From the NCBI GenBank assembly GCA_910578985.1, contig CAJTSF010000012.1, forward strand, positions 1 through 61,348: a DNA stretch of 61,348 nucleotides, given 5' to 3'. Position numbers and translations under genes: made by a program. Below are positions 8,399 through 17,853 of the stretch, in pieces. The notes below the pieces were generated by a model, which made no database searches, had not been told where the DNA came from, and saw only the letters and a list, made by a program, of their open reading frames with translations. Position 1 is the first letter of the stretch. Each line of letters starts with the position of its first letter. Source of the DNA: an uncultured Odoribacter sp. GTDB taxonomy: Bacteria; Bacteroidota; Bacteroidia; Bacteroidales; Marinifilaceae.

Positions 8399-10587
8399 GA
8401 TATCTTTTTTCAATTCTTATTATACTGATTCAGGCATGTCATCTTTCTTTGGCTTGCGGTCCTTATGACAGGTCATACATGGCGGATGAATACTTTACAT
8501 TTCGTATCTGTGGGGAAGATATGTCAGGAGGCGGTGTAAGATATAATCGTTCCTGGCGGGAAGATTCCCAAATGGACAATTGCCGTAGTTGGGCAAAAAT
8601 CACTTCGACTGGTATTCCATTGGAAGACATCCAACAAGTCGTATACCATTGGGAATACGACCGGTTGGAAAAATTGCATGCTGATGCGAAGATTGGCAAG
8701 AAAAAAAATGACAATGCTTTTGCCGATTGGTTGATTCGAAAGAAGGACACGGAAATAACGTCATTCCTGCTTCTGGCAAAAAAATGCGAACAGACCCGGG
8801 CAAAACAATGTTCCGCCTGGTATTACCCCGTACAGGGAGATGAGGAAAATACCCTTTTGGTGGAAATTGTGGAAAAAGCTAAGAAATACAAGGGAAAACG
8901 CTTGTTTGACCGTTATACGCTTCAAATGATGCGTGCGCTTATTTCCTTGCATCAATACAATGAATGCCTGAGCATTTGGTTAAGCCGCAAGAATTCTTTT
9001 CATAAAGATGTGATAGAGGAAATGGCTAAAAACTATGCGGCAGGGGCATACTATCATATTGGTGAGATAGCAAAAGCTAAAAGAATGTTTACAGAAACCG
9101 GAGATATCTGTTCATACGTTTTCTGTATGAACAAAGAGGGGGAGACTTACGACAGATATGATATGTTACCCATTCTTTACCAAAGAGACCCAAATGATAA
9201 AAGGCTGTTTTACTTGATACAGTATATGATACATTACGACATAGAAGGATATGGACTTGATCAAAAGCATTTGAAAACATTATACGATTTCACACTCAAC
9301 GTATTGGACGAAGGAAAAGCAAAAAATCTTGCCGGCTGGTATTATACAGCTTCTTATCTGTCCGATAAATTGTGTGATACGGTACAAGCTTTGAAATATA
9401 TCCAACAAGCAAGGGAATTGCCTGCCGGACAAGATTTAAAAGACGCCATCCGTGTATTTGATATTTATTTAAAAGCAAAATCTGTTGTAAAATACGATGC
9501 TGATTTTGAGAATTACCTTTACAATGAATTGAGTTGGCTGGATCAGAAAATCGTTATGAATTTGGACCCTGCAACAAAAAAACGCATAATCCGATATGGA
9601 ATAACCTACCGCAATTTTGGTCTCAGTCTGTATTATTGGGATGACATGATGCGTAAAATACTCCTTTCACAAGTGGTTCCCAAATGTATCGCTTCCGGTC
9701 ATCAAGTTCGGGCATTGCAATTGTTGAATATGGCAGACAATCGGTTATTTAATCTTATGGGAAAGGTCTATGATTATTGCTCGGATTCTATTAGAGATTG
9801 GGGAAATTCCCAAAGAATTTGTCTTTCATATAGAAGTAGATGGCGGTTAGATTACTTCCCTTACAACGACTATGATTATGGTAACGATTTCTTCATCAAT
9901 CTTGATTCACTTGGAGTGCAGCATATCGAGCGATTGATTATCCGCATGCGAAATCCGTTATGCGATTTTGACCGCTTCTTGAACGAGCGCAGCTATGTCA
10001 ATATGGAATATTTCTATGAAATCATCGGGACTCAACTGTTGGCGGCTATGAGATATGAAGATGCCATTTATTATTTGAGTCAAGTATCAGACGAGTTTAT
10101 GCAAACGACCAATGTATCTTTATATTATAGAACAGAACCGAAAGATTATAAATTGAACTTTGCCCAAAAGATGAGTGCTTTAGAGCAAAACATAAGAAGA
10201 TTGAAAAATCCGGATGATCGGGCGGAGTGTATGCTTGCATACGCTAAAGAGTTACAAAATTCAATAGGGTCTAATTGGTATCTAACAAGGTATTATAGCG
10301 GGCATTGGTATGCCTATCCGTTTTATAGCCAATACCAGACCGATTTGTATGACAATGCGGTGAAGAAATTTGAATACATAAAACGGAAAGCATTCAAGAC
10401 ATTCACCGATGCAGAAAGAGCCGCTAAAGCTTGTTACGACTGGAGCTTGTATAAAACGGCTGCAACAAAATACCCTCACACGAAAACAGCGGAATATATT
10501 CGGGGGCATTGTGATATACTTGCCGACTATAAAGATGCACCCAATAAAGAATTGTATAAGGAATTTAAACGAAAAGAAGGATGGTAA
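8395..10587 (+). CDS. Large secreted protein of unknown function, TPR-like helices
   Basis: 730 aa. The N-terminus MRYLFSILIILIQACHLSLA is a signal peptide; the mature protein would start CGPYD, so it may also be lipid-modified although the lipobox is not classical. The rest is rich in Tyr, Lys and Asp and made of helical segments with TPR-like spacing (for example residues about 215-260 and 310-360), consistent with a helical solenoid. It starts within the stop codon of the upstream lipoprotein (ATGA at 8395-8398). No catalytic motif was recognised. The pair probably forms an envelope unit of the AT-rich block. Confidence 0.6.
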   Translation: MRYLFSILIILIQACHLSLACGPYDRSYMADEYFTFRICGEDMSGGGVRYNRSWREDSQMDNCRSWAKITSTGIPLEDIQQVVYHWEYDRLEKLHADAKIGKKKNDNAFADWLIRKKDTEITSFLLLAKKCEQTRAKQCSAWYYPVQGDEENTLLVEIVEKAKKYKGKRLFDRYTLQMMRALISLHQYNECLSIWLSRKNSFHKDVIEEMAKNYAAGAYYHIGEIAKAKRMFTETGDICSYVFCMNKEGETYDRYDMLPILYQRDPNDKRLFYLIQYMIHYDIEGYGLDQKHLKTLYDFTLNVLDEGKAKNLAGWYYTASYLSDKLCDTVQALKYIQQARELPAGQDLKDAIRVFDIYLKAKSVVKYDADFENYLYNELSWLDQKIVMNLDPATKKRIIRYGITYRNFGLSLYYWDDMMRKILLSQVVPKCIASGHQVRALQLLNMADNRLFNLMGKVYDYCSDSIRDWGNSQRICLSYRSRWRLDYFPYNDYDYGNDFFINLDSLGVQHIERLIIRMRNPLCDFDRFLNERSYVNMEYFYEIIGTQLLAAMRYEDAIYYLSQVSDEFMQTTNVSLYYRTEPKDYKLNFAQKMSALEQNIRRLKNPDDRAECMLAYAKELQNSIGSNWYLTRYYSGHWYAYPFYSQYQTDLYDNAVKKFEYIKRKAFKTFTDAERAAKACYDWSLYKTAATKYPHTKTAEYIRGHCDILADYKDAPNKELYKEFKRKEGW

Positions 10588-10632
10588 TCTCAATTAGCAA
10601 AAAATCCATGTTCAAACTATGCTTCTTCCGAC

Positions 10633-10652
10633 CCGGAAATGGCTATTTTCGG
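10633..10652 (+). terminator. Weak hairpin after the 730-aa gene
   Basis: Arms 10633-10640 and 10645-10652 pair at 7 of 8 positions around a GGCT loop. It lies 45 bp after the stop and just before the promoter of the next gene. No T-run follows. It could mark the transcript end of the accessory block. Confidence 0.3.
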
Positions 10653-10661
10653 AGTATATTC

Positions 10662-10692
10662 TTTGCTTAATGATTTTAAATGCCTACCTTTG
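10662..10692 (+). promoter_or_regulatory. Bacteroidota-type promoter TTTG-N19-TACCTTTG
   Basis: TTTG at 10662-10665 and TACCTTTG at 10685-10692 are separated by 19 bp and match the Bacteroidota primary sigma consensus (-33 TTTG, -7 TAnnTTTG). Transcription would begin near 10698, 20 bp before the 93-aa gene. This is the cleanest match in the window. Confidence 0.6.
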
Positions 10693-10717
10693 GGGAGAAA
10701 TTTAAAACCGAACAAGT

Positions 10718-10999
10718 ATGGCAAGTATTAGAAGATTGAAGAAAGACATTGACTATTTGACATTTGCGGTGATTGCCGACAGTCTGAACTGTTTGTCTTA
10801 TGGGAAGAACACAGATGATATCAGCGGGGTGGTGGAGAATGTGGTCGAGATGCGCAATACGCTGCGGCAGAGAGTGAATGCAGGGAAATGCCTGAAGGCT
10901 GCCGAAAAGAAAGCGCATTACAAGGAGGTACGCAAGGAGGTGATGGTGTCTGTGGACGGCGCGTTTACCAAATTGAGCGAGCTGGTGAAGAAAGCATAA
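10718..10999 (+). CDS. Small conserved-looking basic protein, 93 aa
   Basis: 93 aa, helical and charged, no signal peptide; the C-terminal half is Lys/Glu-rich. Not recognised as a named family. It has its own canonical promoter and is followed by a hairpin, so it is a one-gene unit, convergent with relA. Core-like base composition sets it apart from the AT-rich block ending at 10587. Its role is unknown; placement next to the stringent-response synthetase may be fortuitous. Confidence 0.6.
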   Translation: MASIRRLKKDIDYLTFAVIADSLNCLSYGKNTDDISGVVENVVEMRNTLRQRVNAGKCLKAAEKKAHYKEVRKEVMVSVDGAFTKLSELVKKA

Positions 11000-11041
11000 T
11001 TTCCCGCATCGGCAGAAGCCGGTGAGAGAGGATGAAACGGG

Positions 11042-11079
11042 ATGCCCCGTGGGATTGGTCGAACCATTCCACGGGGCAT
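11042..11079. terminator. Hairpin between convergent genes
   Basis: Arms of about 17 bases (11042-11059 and 11063-11079) pair with one bulge and a GTC-type loop, around a strong ATGCCCCGTGG/CCACGGGGCAT core. It lies 42 bp after the 93-aa gene and 77 bp from the relA stop, so it can serve both strands. No long T-run on either side. Confidence 0.6.
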
Positions 11080-11110
11080 TGTAATTATATGATGTTCATT
11101 TGGTTTTACA

Positions 11111-11144
11111 TTTTACGCAGTGGACTGAGAATTTTTACGCAGTG
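11111..11144. repeat. 12-bp direct repeat near relA 3' end
   Basis: The 12 bases TTTTACGCAGTG occur at 11111-11122 and again at 11133-11144, exactly 22 bp apart, just outside the relA stop codon. Purpose unknown; possibly a small duplication. Confidence 0.6.
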
Positions 11145-11156
11145 CAAAGATAATAT

Positions 11157-13352
11157 TTATTCCAACATGGAATCGTGGCGGGTGACTTTCATGACGCCGG
11201 GGATGTGCTTGAGGCGGGAGATGAGTTGGTCGAGGTGCTCGGTGGTGTCGATGAGGACGGTGATGCTGCCGTCGAGGATGCCTTCGGCGGAGTTGATGGA
11301 GATGCCGCGGAGTTTGGCGTGGGGGTCTTTGCCGATGGTTTCCGTGACTTTGGTGACGATGGCGGGCTCGTCTTTGCCCATGAGGGTGAGGACGGTCTGG
11401 TAGGAGGTGGCGCCTTCGTTGGTCCATTGGGTATTGACGATGCGGTAGGGGTAGCGGTGCATGAGTTCGATGGCGTTTTTGCATTGGCTGCGGTGCACCT
11501 TGATGCCTTCGCCGATGGAGACGAAGCCGATGATGTCGTCGCCGTAGACGGGGTTGCAGCAGCGGGCGAATTTGTAGTCCACGTTATCGACGTGGCGGTC
11601 GATGAGGAGGACGTCTTCGCCGGTCTGGCGGGTGTCTTCGACTTTGACGTCTTTGCGGGGGAGGACGGCGGGGGCTTTGTCGTCGGGGCGGGTGAGGATG
11701 TCTTTGATTTCGGCGGGGGAGTGCTTGCCGATGGCGATGCCGTGGTAGAGGTCGAGGGCGAATTTATATTTGTAGTGCTGCATGAGTTTGCGGATGATGT
11801 CGTCCGTGAACTCGATTTTCCAGTTTTTGAGGCGGCGCATGAGGGTCTCCTTGCCGATGTCCGCCTGGTGGTTGAGTTCCTCGTTGAGGAACTGGCGGAT
11901 GCGGTTGCGGGCTTTGGAGGTGACGGTGAAGGTGAGCCAGTCGGCTTTGGGGGTTTGGTTGGCGGCGGTGATGACGGATATCTGGTCGCCGTTTTTGAGG
12001 AGGTAGCGGAGGGTTTCGTTTTTGTTGTTCACGATGCCGCCGATACATTTGTTGCCGACGTTGGAGTGGATGGCGTAGGCGAAGTCGAGGAGGGTGGCGC
12101 CTGCCTGGAGGGTGATGAGGTCGCCTTTTGGGGTGAAGACGTGGACCTCCTTGTCCTGGAGGTTGATTTTCATGTCGTCGAGGAGGTCGATGGCGTTGTC
12201 TTCGCTGCTTTCGAGGATTTCGCGGAGTTCGTTGAGCCAGTCCTCGATGACGGAGTCGGCGGTGCCGCCTTTGTATTTCCAGTGGGCGGCGAATCCCTTT
12301 TCGGCAATCTCGTCCATGCGTTCGGTGCGTATCTGGACCTCGACCCAGCGGTTGCGGGGACCGAGGACGGTGGTCTGGAGGGATTCGTAGCCGTTGGATT
12401 TGGGGACGGATATCCAGTCGCGGAGGCGTTGTGGGTTGGGGGTGTAGCGGTCGGTGACGATGGAGTAGACGCGCCAGCAGTCGGGTTTTTCGTTGTCGCC
12501 GGTGCTGTCGATGATGAAGCGGAGGGCGAAGATGTCGTATATCTCTTCGAATTCCACCTGGCTCTTACGCATCTTGTTGAGGATGGAGGCGATGGTTTTC
12601 GTGCGGTATTTCATTTTGTAGCGGATGCCCCGGCGGTCGAGTTCGGCGGTGATGGGGGCGGCGAATTCGGCGATGTAGGCTTCGCGGGCGCTTTTGGATT
12701 CGCGGAGCTTATGCTCGATTTCGGCGTAAAGGCGGGGGTGAGTGTAGCGCAGGGAGCGGTCTTCCATCTCCGATTTGATGTTGTAGAGCCCGAGGCGGTG
12801 GGCAAAGGGGATGTATATGTAGTCGGTCTCCTGGGCGAGCTGTTTCTGTTCGGGTTCGGGGAGGGCGTCCGCCTGGCGCAGGGCGTAGAGTTTTTCGGCG
12901 AGGAAGATGAGCTGCACGCGGATGTCCTGGGCGAAGCCGAGGAGGAGCTTGCGGAAGTTGTCGGAATCGACGATGCGCTGGGTGGCGTAAATGCGGCTGA
13001 TGTCCAGGAGCCCTTTGACGATTTGCCACACTTTGGCGCCGAAGCGTTCCTGCACTTCGGGGAGGGTGAGGTGGCCTTTCTCGACGGGCTTGTGGATGAG
13101 GGCGCAGATGATGGAGGTGCGTCCCAGGCCGATTTCGCGGGTGAGGATGAGGGTGATGTCGAGGATGCGGAGGAGCTCGCCGGTGTCGATGCCGGAGGGG
13201 AGCTGTTCGTTTTCGAGGGTGATGTCGAAGGCGCTGCGGATGAGGCGGGTGTCCTCGCGGGTGATGAGATTGCGGCAGGAACGGAGTACGGCGGCGTATT
13301 TGCGGACGATTTCCAGGCGGATTTCCCGGGAGGTTTGGATGTCGGTGGTCAT
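11157..13352 (-). CDS. relA: RelA-type (p)ppGpp synthetase with degenerate HD hydrolase domain
   Basis: 731 aa from the ATG at 13352, which lies just downstream of a -7 element. It makes (p)ppGpp from GTP/GDP and ATP in the stringent response. Layout: inactive HD region (about 45-200), synthetase (about 235-360, with EEIYDIFALRFI and RLRD at 309-312), TGS (about 400-465), Cys-containing FARCCNP segment, and a C-terminal ACT domain. The hydrolase signature is lost: the HD pair reads H87-K88, the first metal His is absent, and LADRLHN is LAEKLYA at 151-157. So it should synthesise but not degrade the alarmone, as known for one of the two long RSH proteins in Bacteroidota; the basic RxRD motif instead of ExDD is like bifunctional enzymes. 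Divergent from the next gene. Confidence 0.9.
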   Translation of the reverse strand: MTTDIQTSREIRLEIVRKYAAVLRSCRNLITREDTRLIRSAFDITLENEQLPSGIDTGELLRILDITLILTREIGLGRTSIICALIHKPVEKGHLTLPEVQERFGAKVWQIVKGLLDISRIYATQRIVDSDNFRKLLLGFAQDIRVQLIFLAEKLYALRQADALPEPEQKQLAQETDYIYIPFAHRLGLYNIKSEMEDRSLRYTHPRLYAEIEHKLRESKSAREAYIAEFAAPITAELDRRGIRYKMKYRTKTIASILNKMRKSQVEFEEIYDIFALRFIIDSTGDNEKPDCWRVYSIVTDRYTPNPQRLRDWISVPKSNGYESLQTTVLGPRNRWVEVQIRTERMDEIAEKGFAAHWKYKGGTADSVIEDWLNELREILESSEDNAIDLLDDMKINLQDKEVHVFTPKGDLITLQAGATLLDFAYAIHSNVGNKCIGGIVNNKNETLRYLLKNGDQISVITAANQTPKADWLTFTVTSKARNRIRQFLNEELNHQADIGKETLMRRLKNWKIEFTDDIIRKLMQHYKYKFALDLYHGIAIGKHSPAEIKDILTRPDDKAPAVLPRKDVKVEDTRQTGEDVLLIDRHVDNVDYKFARCCNPVYGDDIIGFVSIGEGIKVHRSQCKNAIELMHRYPYRIVNTQWTNEGATSYQTVLTLMGKDEPAIVTKVTETIGKDPHAKLRGISINSAEGILDGSITVLIDTTEHLDQLISRLKHIPGVMKVTRHDSMLE

Positions 13353-13382
13353 AAGTGATGTTTTGGAATGGTTTGACGGGTT

Positions 13383-13390
13383 CAAAAATA
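13383..13390 (-). promoter_or_regulatory. relA promoter -7 element
   Basis: On the minus strand this reads TATTTTTG, an exact TAnnTTTG. Transcription would start near 13376, leaving a leader of about 24 bases before the relA ATG. No good -33 was found 19-21 bp upstream. Confidence 0.45.
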
Positions 13391-13399
13391 ACGATTTCT

Positions 13400-13433
13400 T
13401 TTGAAGATTTTTGGAATGGAAGTTTTATTTTTG
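13400..13433 (+). promoter_or_regulatory. Promoter of the 1461-aa gene
   Basis: TTTG at 13400-13403 and TATTTTTG at 13426-13433 are 22 bp apart, one more than the usual 19-21. Transcription would begin near 13440, which rules out the in-frame start at 13401 and supports the ATG at 13461. It is back to back with the relA promoter inside a 108-bp intergenic region. Confidence 0.5.
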
Positions 13434-13460
13434 TGCAAATATTCAGAGATTCAGGAAGAG

Positions 13461-16400
13461 ATGAAAAGGGGAATGCTTGTTTTATGGGTTTGTTGTTGGT
13501 TGGGGCTGGCACCGGCGGTGCATGCGCAGGATGTGAAAATGCTGACGGCGGAGATGGAGACGGTGTTCAAGAGTCTGCGCCCGGCGGAACGGAAGGCGTT
13601 GGCGGAGGGGTATGCGGCGGTGATGACGTCGCCGGATTGGCCCGCTGCCGTGCGGGACAGCATTGCGGCGGCATTCCGGGGATTGCAGGGGCTGCACGTG
13701 GCGGTGTCGCCGGAGTTGCGGAATTTCGTGGTGTGCGTGAACAGTTTTTTCCGGCGGGGGGAGAGGGAGAATCTGGAGGTGTGGCTGGAGGGATTGCAGC
13801 GTTTGCTCTCTTCGACGGAACGGAAACGGGTGGAGGTGAAGGCTTACCTGGAGGAGACGGTGACGGTGGCGGAGGAGCAGGTGGTGTGGGACGGGAGCAG
13901 CCACCGCTGGTGGGTGGACGGCAGGCTGGAGTGGAAGGCGGGCGTGCCGTTGCGCATCGATTTCCAAAAAGGGAACCTGATGTGTTCCACGCGCAAGGAC
14001 ACCATTTGCATCCGGGAGACCTCGGGCACCTATCTGATGGGGGCGGCGGAGTTGGAGGGGAGCGGCGGTTTTGTGCAGTGGGACAATGGGGAGGCGGAGG
14101 TGACGGCGGACCTGTCGCGTTATGTCATCCAGTTGAAACTGTCGGGCTATGCGGCGGATTCCGTACTCTTCCACCATGAGGAGAAATACGGGCGCCCGCT
14201 GGCGGGGCAGTTGAAGGACAACGCCCTGAAATACGCGCGGAATGCGCAGACACCTTATCCCGAGTTCGCCTCTTACGATTTGGACATTTCCCTTTTGGGC
14301 ATATTCGAGCAGATTTCTTTCCGGGGCGGGGTGGAGTACCGGGGGAGAAAGTTTTTCGGGACGGGTACGGCGGAGCATCCGGCGTTGTTGCATATCGTCC
14401 CGAACGACACGATACGCATGGAACTGCGCGCCAAGCGCTTCGACTTCGACTCCCTGCGGGTGGTCGGCGGGCAGACGGCGATGGAGATTACGATGGATTC
14501 GGGGCAGATTGTCCACCGGAACGTGACCTTTTCCTATTCCATCCCGCAACGGGCCGTCAGCGTCAAGCGCATCAGCGAGCAGAGCCTCCAGGCGCCTTTC
14601 CGGGACACCTACCACCAGATTCTTTTCGGGGTGGAGGAGATTTACTGGCAGCTGGACAGCGCCTATATGGAGATGCGGATGAGCAGCCGATCCGGCTTGT
14701 TCAAGGCGTCCATCGAGTCGATGAACTTTTTCAGCGACGAGGTGTATGATGACATCCAGGGACTGGACGAGGTGAATCCGTTGAACGGGCTCCTCAAGTG
14801 CTCCCGGGCATTGGGCGAGAACACCTTCACGCTTAGCGACTACGCCGGTTTCATGCGCAAGCCGGTGGATCAGCTGCGGCGGCAGATTGTCCTCCTGTCC
14901 TACAATGATTTCGTGGATTACAACGAGGCGGCGGACGAGGTGACCTTGAAGCGGCGCCTTTTCGATTACACCAAGGCGCGGGTCGGCAAGCAGGATTACG
15001 ACAACATCCGTTTCCTCTCCTCTCCTGACAGGTCGAGGGTGATTGCCCGTTTCGACGTCCGGAACTACAACCTGCACATCAGCGGGGTCGAGCACTTCCT
15101 GATCAGCCGGGCGCATAACATCTACGTGGAGCCGTTCGACGGGCAGGTGGTGATGATGAAGAACCGCGACATGCTGTTCAACGGCAAGCTGAACGCCGGG
15201 GTGTTCAACATGTACGGGCGGGAACTGTTCTTCTCCTATGACAAATACACCATCAACCTTCCCCAGGTGGACTCCGCCGCCATGTTCATGGCAGGACGCG
15301 AGGGGCAGGGCAGGGGGAAACGCATCAACTCCCTCATCCGGGAAATCGAAGGGGAAATCCTCATCGATTCGCCCGACAATAAAGCCGGCAAGAAGCGGGA
15401 GGCAGGCTTCCCCGTCTTCAACTCCACCAAGGAGTCCTACGTCTATTTCGACGAGCCTGCCATCCAGGGGGGACAGTACCACCGCGACAGCTTCTACTAT
15501 TGCATCGCGCCCTACACCATCAAAGGCATCAACAACGCGGACGGCATCCGCTATGCCTTCGACGGGACGCTCTATTCCAACATCGTGGAACCGATACGCG
15601 ACACCCTGCGCCTCCTCGAGGACAACGCGCTGGGCTTGAAATACGAAACGCCTGCCGACGGCTTGCGCCTCTACGGGAAAGGACGCATCACCAGCCGGAT
15701 GACGCTTAACCGCCGCGGATTCATTGCCGACGGGCAGGTGGACATGAACGGCAGCCATTTCGATTCCGACACGATACTGTTGCTGCCAGCCCGGATGACT
15801 GCTCGGACGAAGAAAATCGCCGTCGATGCCGTGCCCGGCAAACGCCCGGCGGCAGGCGGGAAAGAGGTCGGCGTGGAATACGTGACCGCCAACGGCGTCC
15901 TGCATGCCCAATCGACGGGCACGCCGTTCGACGTCTACGCCGGGCGCGTCAAGCACACCGGTTCCCTCCTGGTCTCCGACCGCATGATGGACGCTTCCGG
16001 GCGGCTGACGGTCGAGGGGGCTACTCTGGATTCCCGCCTGTTCCATCTGCGCGACTCCCTGCTGGAATCCGCCGGCACAGCGCTGAACTTCACCTCCGTC
16101 CTCAACAAGGACATCCACATGAACACCTCCGACGTCGCCGCGACCATCGACCTGGCTGCCAACAAAGGAACCTTTGTCAATAACGCCAAGGACAACCGCG
16201 TGGACTTCACCTCCTGCCGTTACAGCTGTTCGTTCATGCACGCCACCTGGTACATGCAGGAGGCATACCTCAACATTGGCGTCGAGGAACCCTCGATGCT
16301 CGCGGAAATGTGGCGCACCGAGGATGAGAAATTCCTCCCCCATGCCGGGCGCAACATGTTCATCTCCACCAATCCCGCGCTGGACTCCCTGCGCTTCATC

Positions 16401-17846
16401 GTTCCCCTGGCGAAATACGACCTCAAGGAAGGCAACATCGAATGCCGCTGGATTAACCACATCGACCTCGCGAACGGGCGCTTCTATCCCGCCGACGGCG
16501 ACCTCTCCATCGCCACGGACGGCACCATCGCCGAGCTGGAGGGGGGCAAACTCCTGTGCGATCGCGGCGATCTCTCCAAAGTGCTCACCGGCGTCTCCTT
16601 GAAGCTCGTCGGGCGTAACCGCTTCAGCGGTTCGGGGGACTACCTCTACGTCAGCGAGGAGAAGAAGAAAACCCCCATCCGCTTTTCCGAAATCGGCGTG
16701 GACACCTCCCGCCTCATCTTCGCCAAGGCGGCGCTCAAGGAGGAGGAGGCGCTCGCGCTGAACGACGCTTTGCGCTTCAAGGGCGACATCACCCTCTTCT
16801 CCCGCCTGCCGCACCTCCATTTTTCCGGCTACGCGGGCTTGACGCTTGCCGACACCTGCCTGAAACACAACTGGGTCGAGGTCAAGAGCTTTTTGGACGC
16901 CGCGCACATCCGCATACCGGTGGAAGTCGAAAACCACAACGACGCCCGCCAACGCATCTACAACGGCATCTACCTCTACTCCGACCGCGCTTTCCGCCCC
17001 TATGCCGCCTTCCTCGGCAACCGCCGTTTCTATAAGGACGACCTGCTCATCGGGGGTAAGGGGACGCTGGAATGGTCGCGCGGCATGCGCCAGTACGTGA
17101 TTTCCGACACGGCGGTGAACGGCTACTACCGCTTCCGTTACGACCCCGAGAACTCCGCCATATCCGCCACCGGGCAGATAGACTGCTCCCTGGGCATCCC
17201 CGGCGTGCGGCAGAAGATGGCAGGGGACATCTCTTTCGACCTCAAAGGCAACCGCCTGGAGATGAAAGACCTGCTCTTCACCCTGGACTTCCCTCTCACG
17301 GGACGCATGGAGACCGTCTTCTTGCGGGACTTCACCGAGAAAAAGCTGAAGACCATCTACGCCGGCAACCGTCTGAAACTCAAACTCTACACCTTCTACG
17401 ACAAGTCCGCCCTTCCTCATGTCGAAAAGCAACTGGGCGCCTCCTCCAACAACGTCCCCGACTCCCTCGACCGCCTGTGGGTGTTCGACTCCCTCCGTTT
17501 TGAGTGGGTTTCCAAGACACACTCCTATGTCGCCAACGGGCAGGCGCACATCGTCGCCCTGCGCGGCAAGCCTGTCGAAAAGACCATGAATGTCAAGATG
17601 GAGATGATGCGGAGCCGCGGCGGCAACCAGCTCTTCCTCTACGTCTATGACGACAAAGTGTGGTACTACTTCGAATTTTCCGATCAAAGCCTCTACACCC
17701 TCTCCTCCGATGAGGAATACAACGAAATCGTGCGGACGGAAAAGCCCGAGAAGAAGATGATGCGCGACGGCGACGGCGGGCTCCTGTACACCATCACGAT
17801 TTGCCCCCCGTCGAAGAAAGAACGTTTCCTGCAACGAGTAAAATAA
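13461..17846 (+). CDS. Very large exported protein of unknown function, 1461 aa
   Basis: 1461 aa from the ATG at 13461, which has AGGAAGAG directly upstream. MKRGMLVLWVCCWLGLAPAVHA is a signal peptide with a clear AxA cleavage site; there is no later membrane span. The body is a long series of short beta strands in which phrases such as G.L.YSD, F.G.G..., and VDMNGSHFDSD recur, suggesting a beta-helix or the elongated beta-groove of AsmA/TamB-like proteins, but no named domain was recognised. It is GC-rich with a strong third-position bias. It is followed by nth after 7 bp, so the two are co-transcribed. A structural or lipid-trafficking role in the envelope is a guess. Confidence 0.75.
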   Translation: MKRGMLVLWVCCWLGLAPAVHAQDVKMLTAEMETVFKSLRPAERKALAEGYAAVMTSPDWPAAVRDSIAAAFRGLQGLHVAVSPELRNFVVCVNSFFRRGERENLEVWLEGLQRLLSSTERKRVEVKAYLEETVTVAEEQVVWDGSSHRWWVDGRLEWKAGVPLRIDFQKGNLMCSTRKDTICIRETSGTYLMGAAELEGSGGFVQWDNGEAEVTADLSRYVIQLKLSGYAADSVLFHHEEKYGRPLAGQLKDNALKYARNAQTPYPEFASYDLDISLLGIFEQISFRGGVEYRGRKFFGTGTAEHPALLHIVPNDTIRMELRAKRFDFDSLRVVGGQTAMEITMDSGQIVHRNVTFSYSIPQRAVSVKRISEQSLQAPFRDTYHQILFGVEEIYWQLDSAYMEMRMSSRSGLFKASIESMNFFSDEVYDDIQGLDEVNPLNGLLKCSRALGENTFTLSDYAGFMRKPVDQLRRQIVLLSYNDFVDYNEAADEVTLKRRLFDYTKARVGKQDYDNIRFLSSPDRSRVIARFDVRNYNLHISGVEHFLISRAHNIYVEPFDGQVVMMKNRDMLFNGKLNAGVFNMYGRELFFSYDKYTINLPQVDSAAMFMAGREGQGRGKRINSLIREIEGEILIDSPDNKAGKKREAGFPVFNSTKESYVYFDEPAIQGGQYHRDSFYYCIAPYTIKGINNADGIRYAFDGTLYSNIVEPIRDTLRLLEDNALGLKYETPADGLRLYGKGRITSRMTLNRRGFIADGQVDMNGSHFDSDTILLLPARMTARTKKIAVDAVPGKRPAAGGKEVGVEYVTANGVLHAQSTGTPFDVYAGRVKHTGSLLVSDRMMDASGRLTVEGATLDSRLFHLRDSLLESAGTALNFTSVLNKDIHMNTSDVAATIDLAANKGTFVNNAKDNRVDFTSCRYSCSFMHATWYMQEAYLNIGVEEPSMLAEMWRTEDEKFLPHAGRNMFISTNPALDSLRFIVPLAKYDLKEGNIECRWINHIDLANGRFYPADGDLSIATDGTIAELEGGKLLCDRGDLSKVLTGVSLKLVGRNRFSGSGDYLYVSEEKKKTPIRFSEIGVDTSRLIFAKAALKEEEALALNDALRFKGDITLFSRLPHLHFSGYAGLTLADTCLKHNWVEVKSFLDAAHIRIPVEVENHNDARQRIYNGIYLYSDRAFRPYAAFLGNRRFYKDDLLIGGKGTLEWSRGMRQYVISDTAVNGYYRFRYDPENSAISATGQIDCSLGIPGVRQKMAGDISFDLKGNRLEMKDLLFTLDFPLTGRMETVFLRDFTEKKLKTIYAGNRLKLKLYTFYDKSALPHVEKQLGASSNNVPDSLDRLWVFDSLRFEWVSKTHSYVANGQAHIVALRGKPVEKTMNVKMEMMRSRGGNQLFLYVYDDKVWYYFEFSDQSLYTLSSDEEYNEIVRTEKPEKKMMRDGDGGLLYTITICPPSKKERFLQRVK

Positions 17847-17853
17847 CCGAGAT

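Noticed and set aside
11175..13358. 727-codon open frame on the plus strand opposite relA
   Set aside because: Very Gly/Val/Asp-rich, low-complexity translation; a mirror of the GC-rich relA codons. The minus strand has clear domains.
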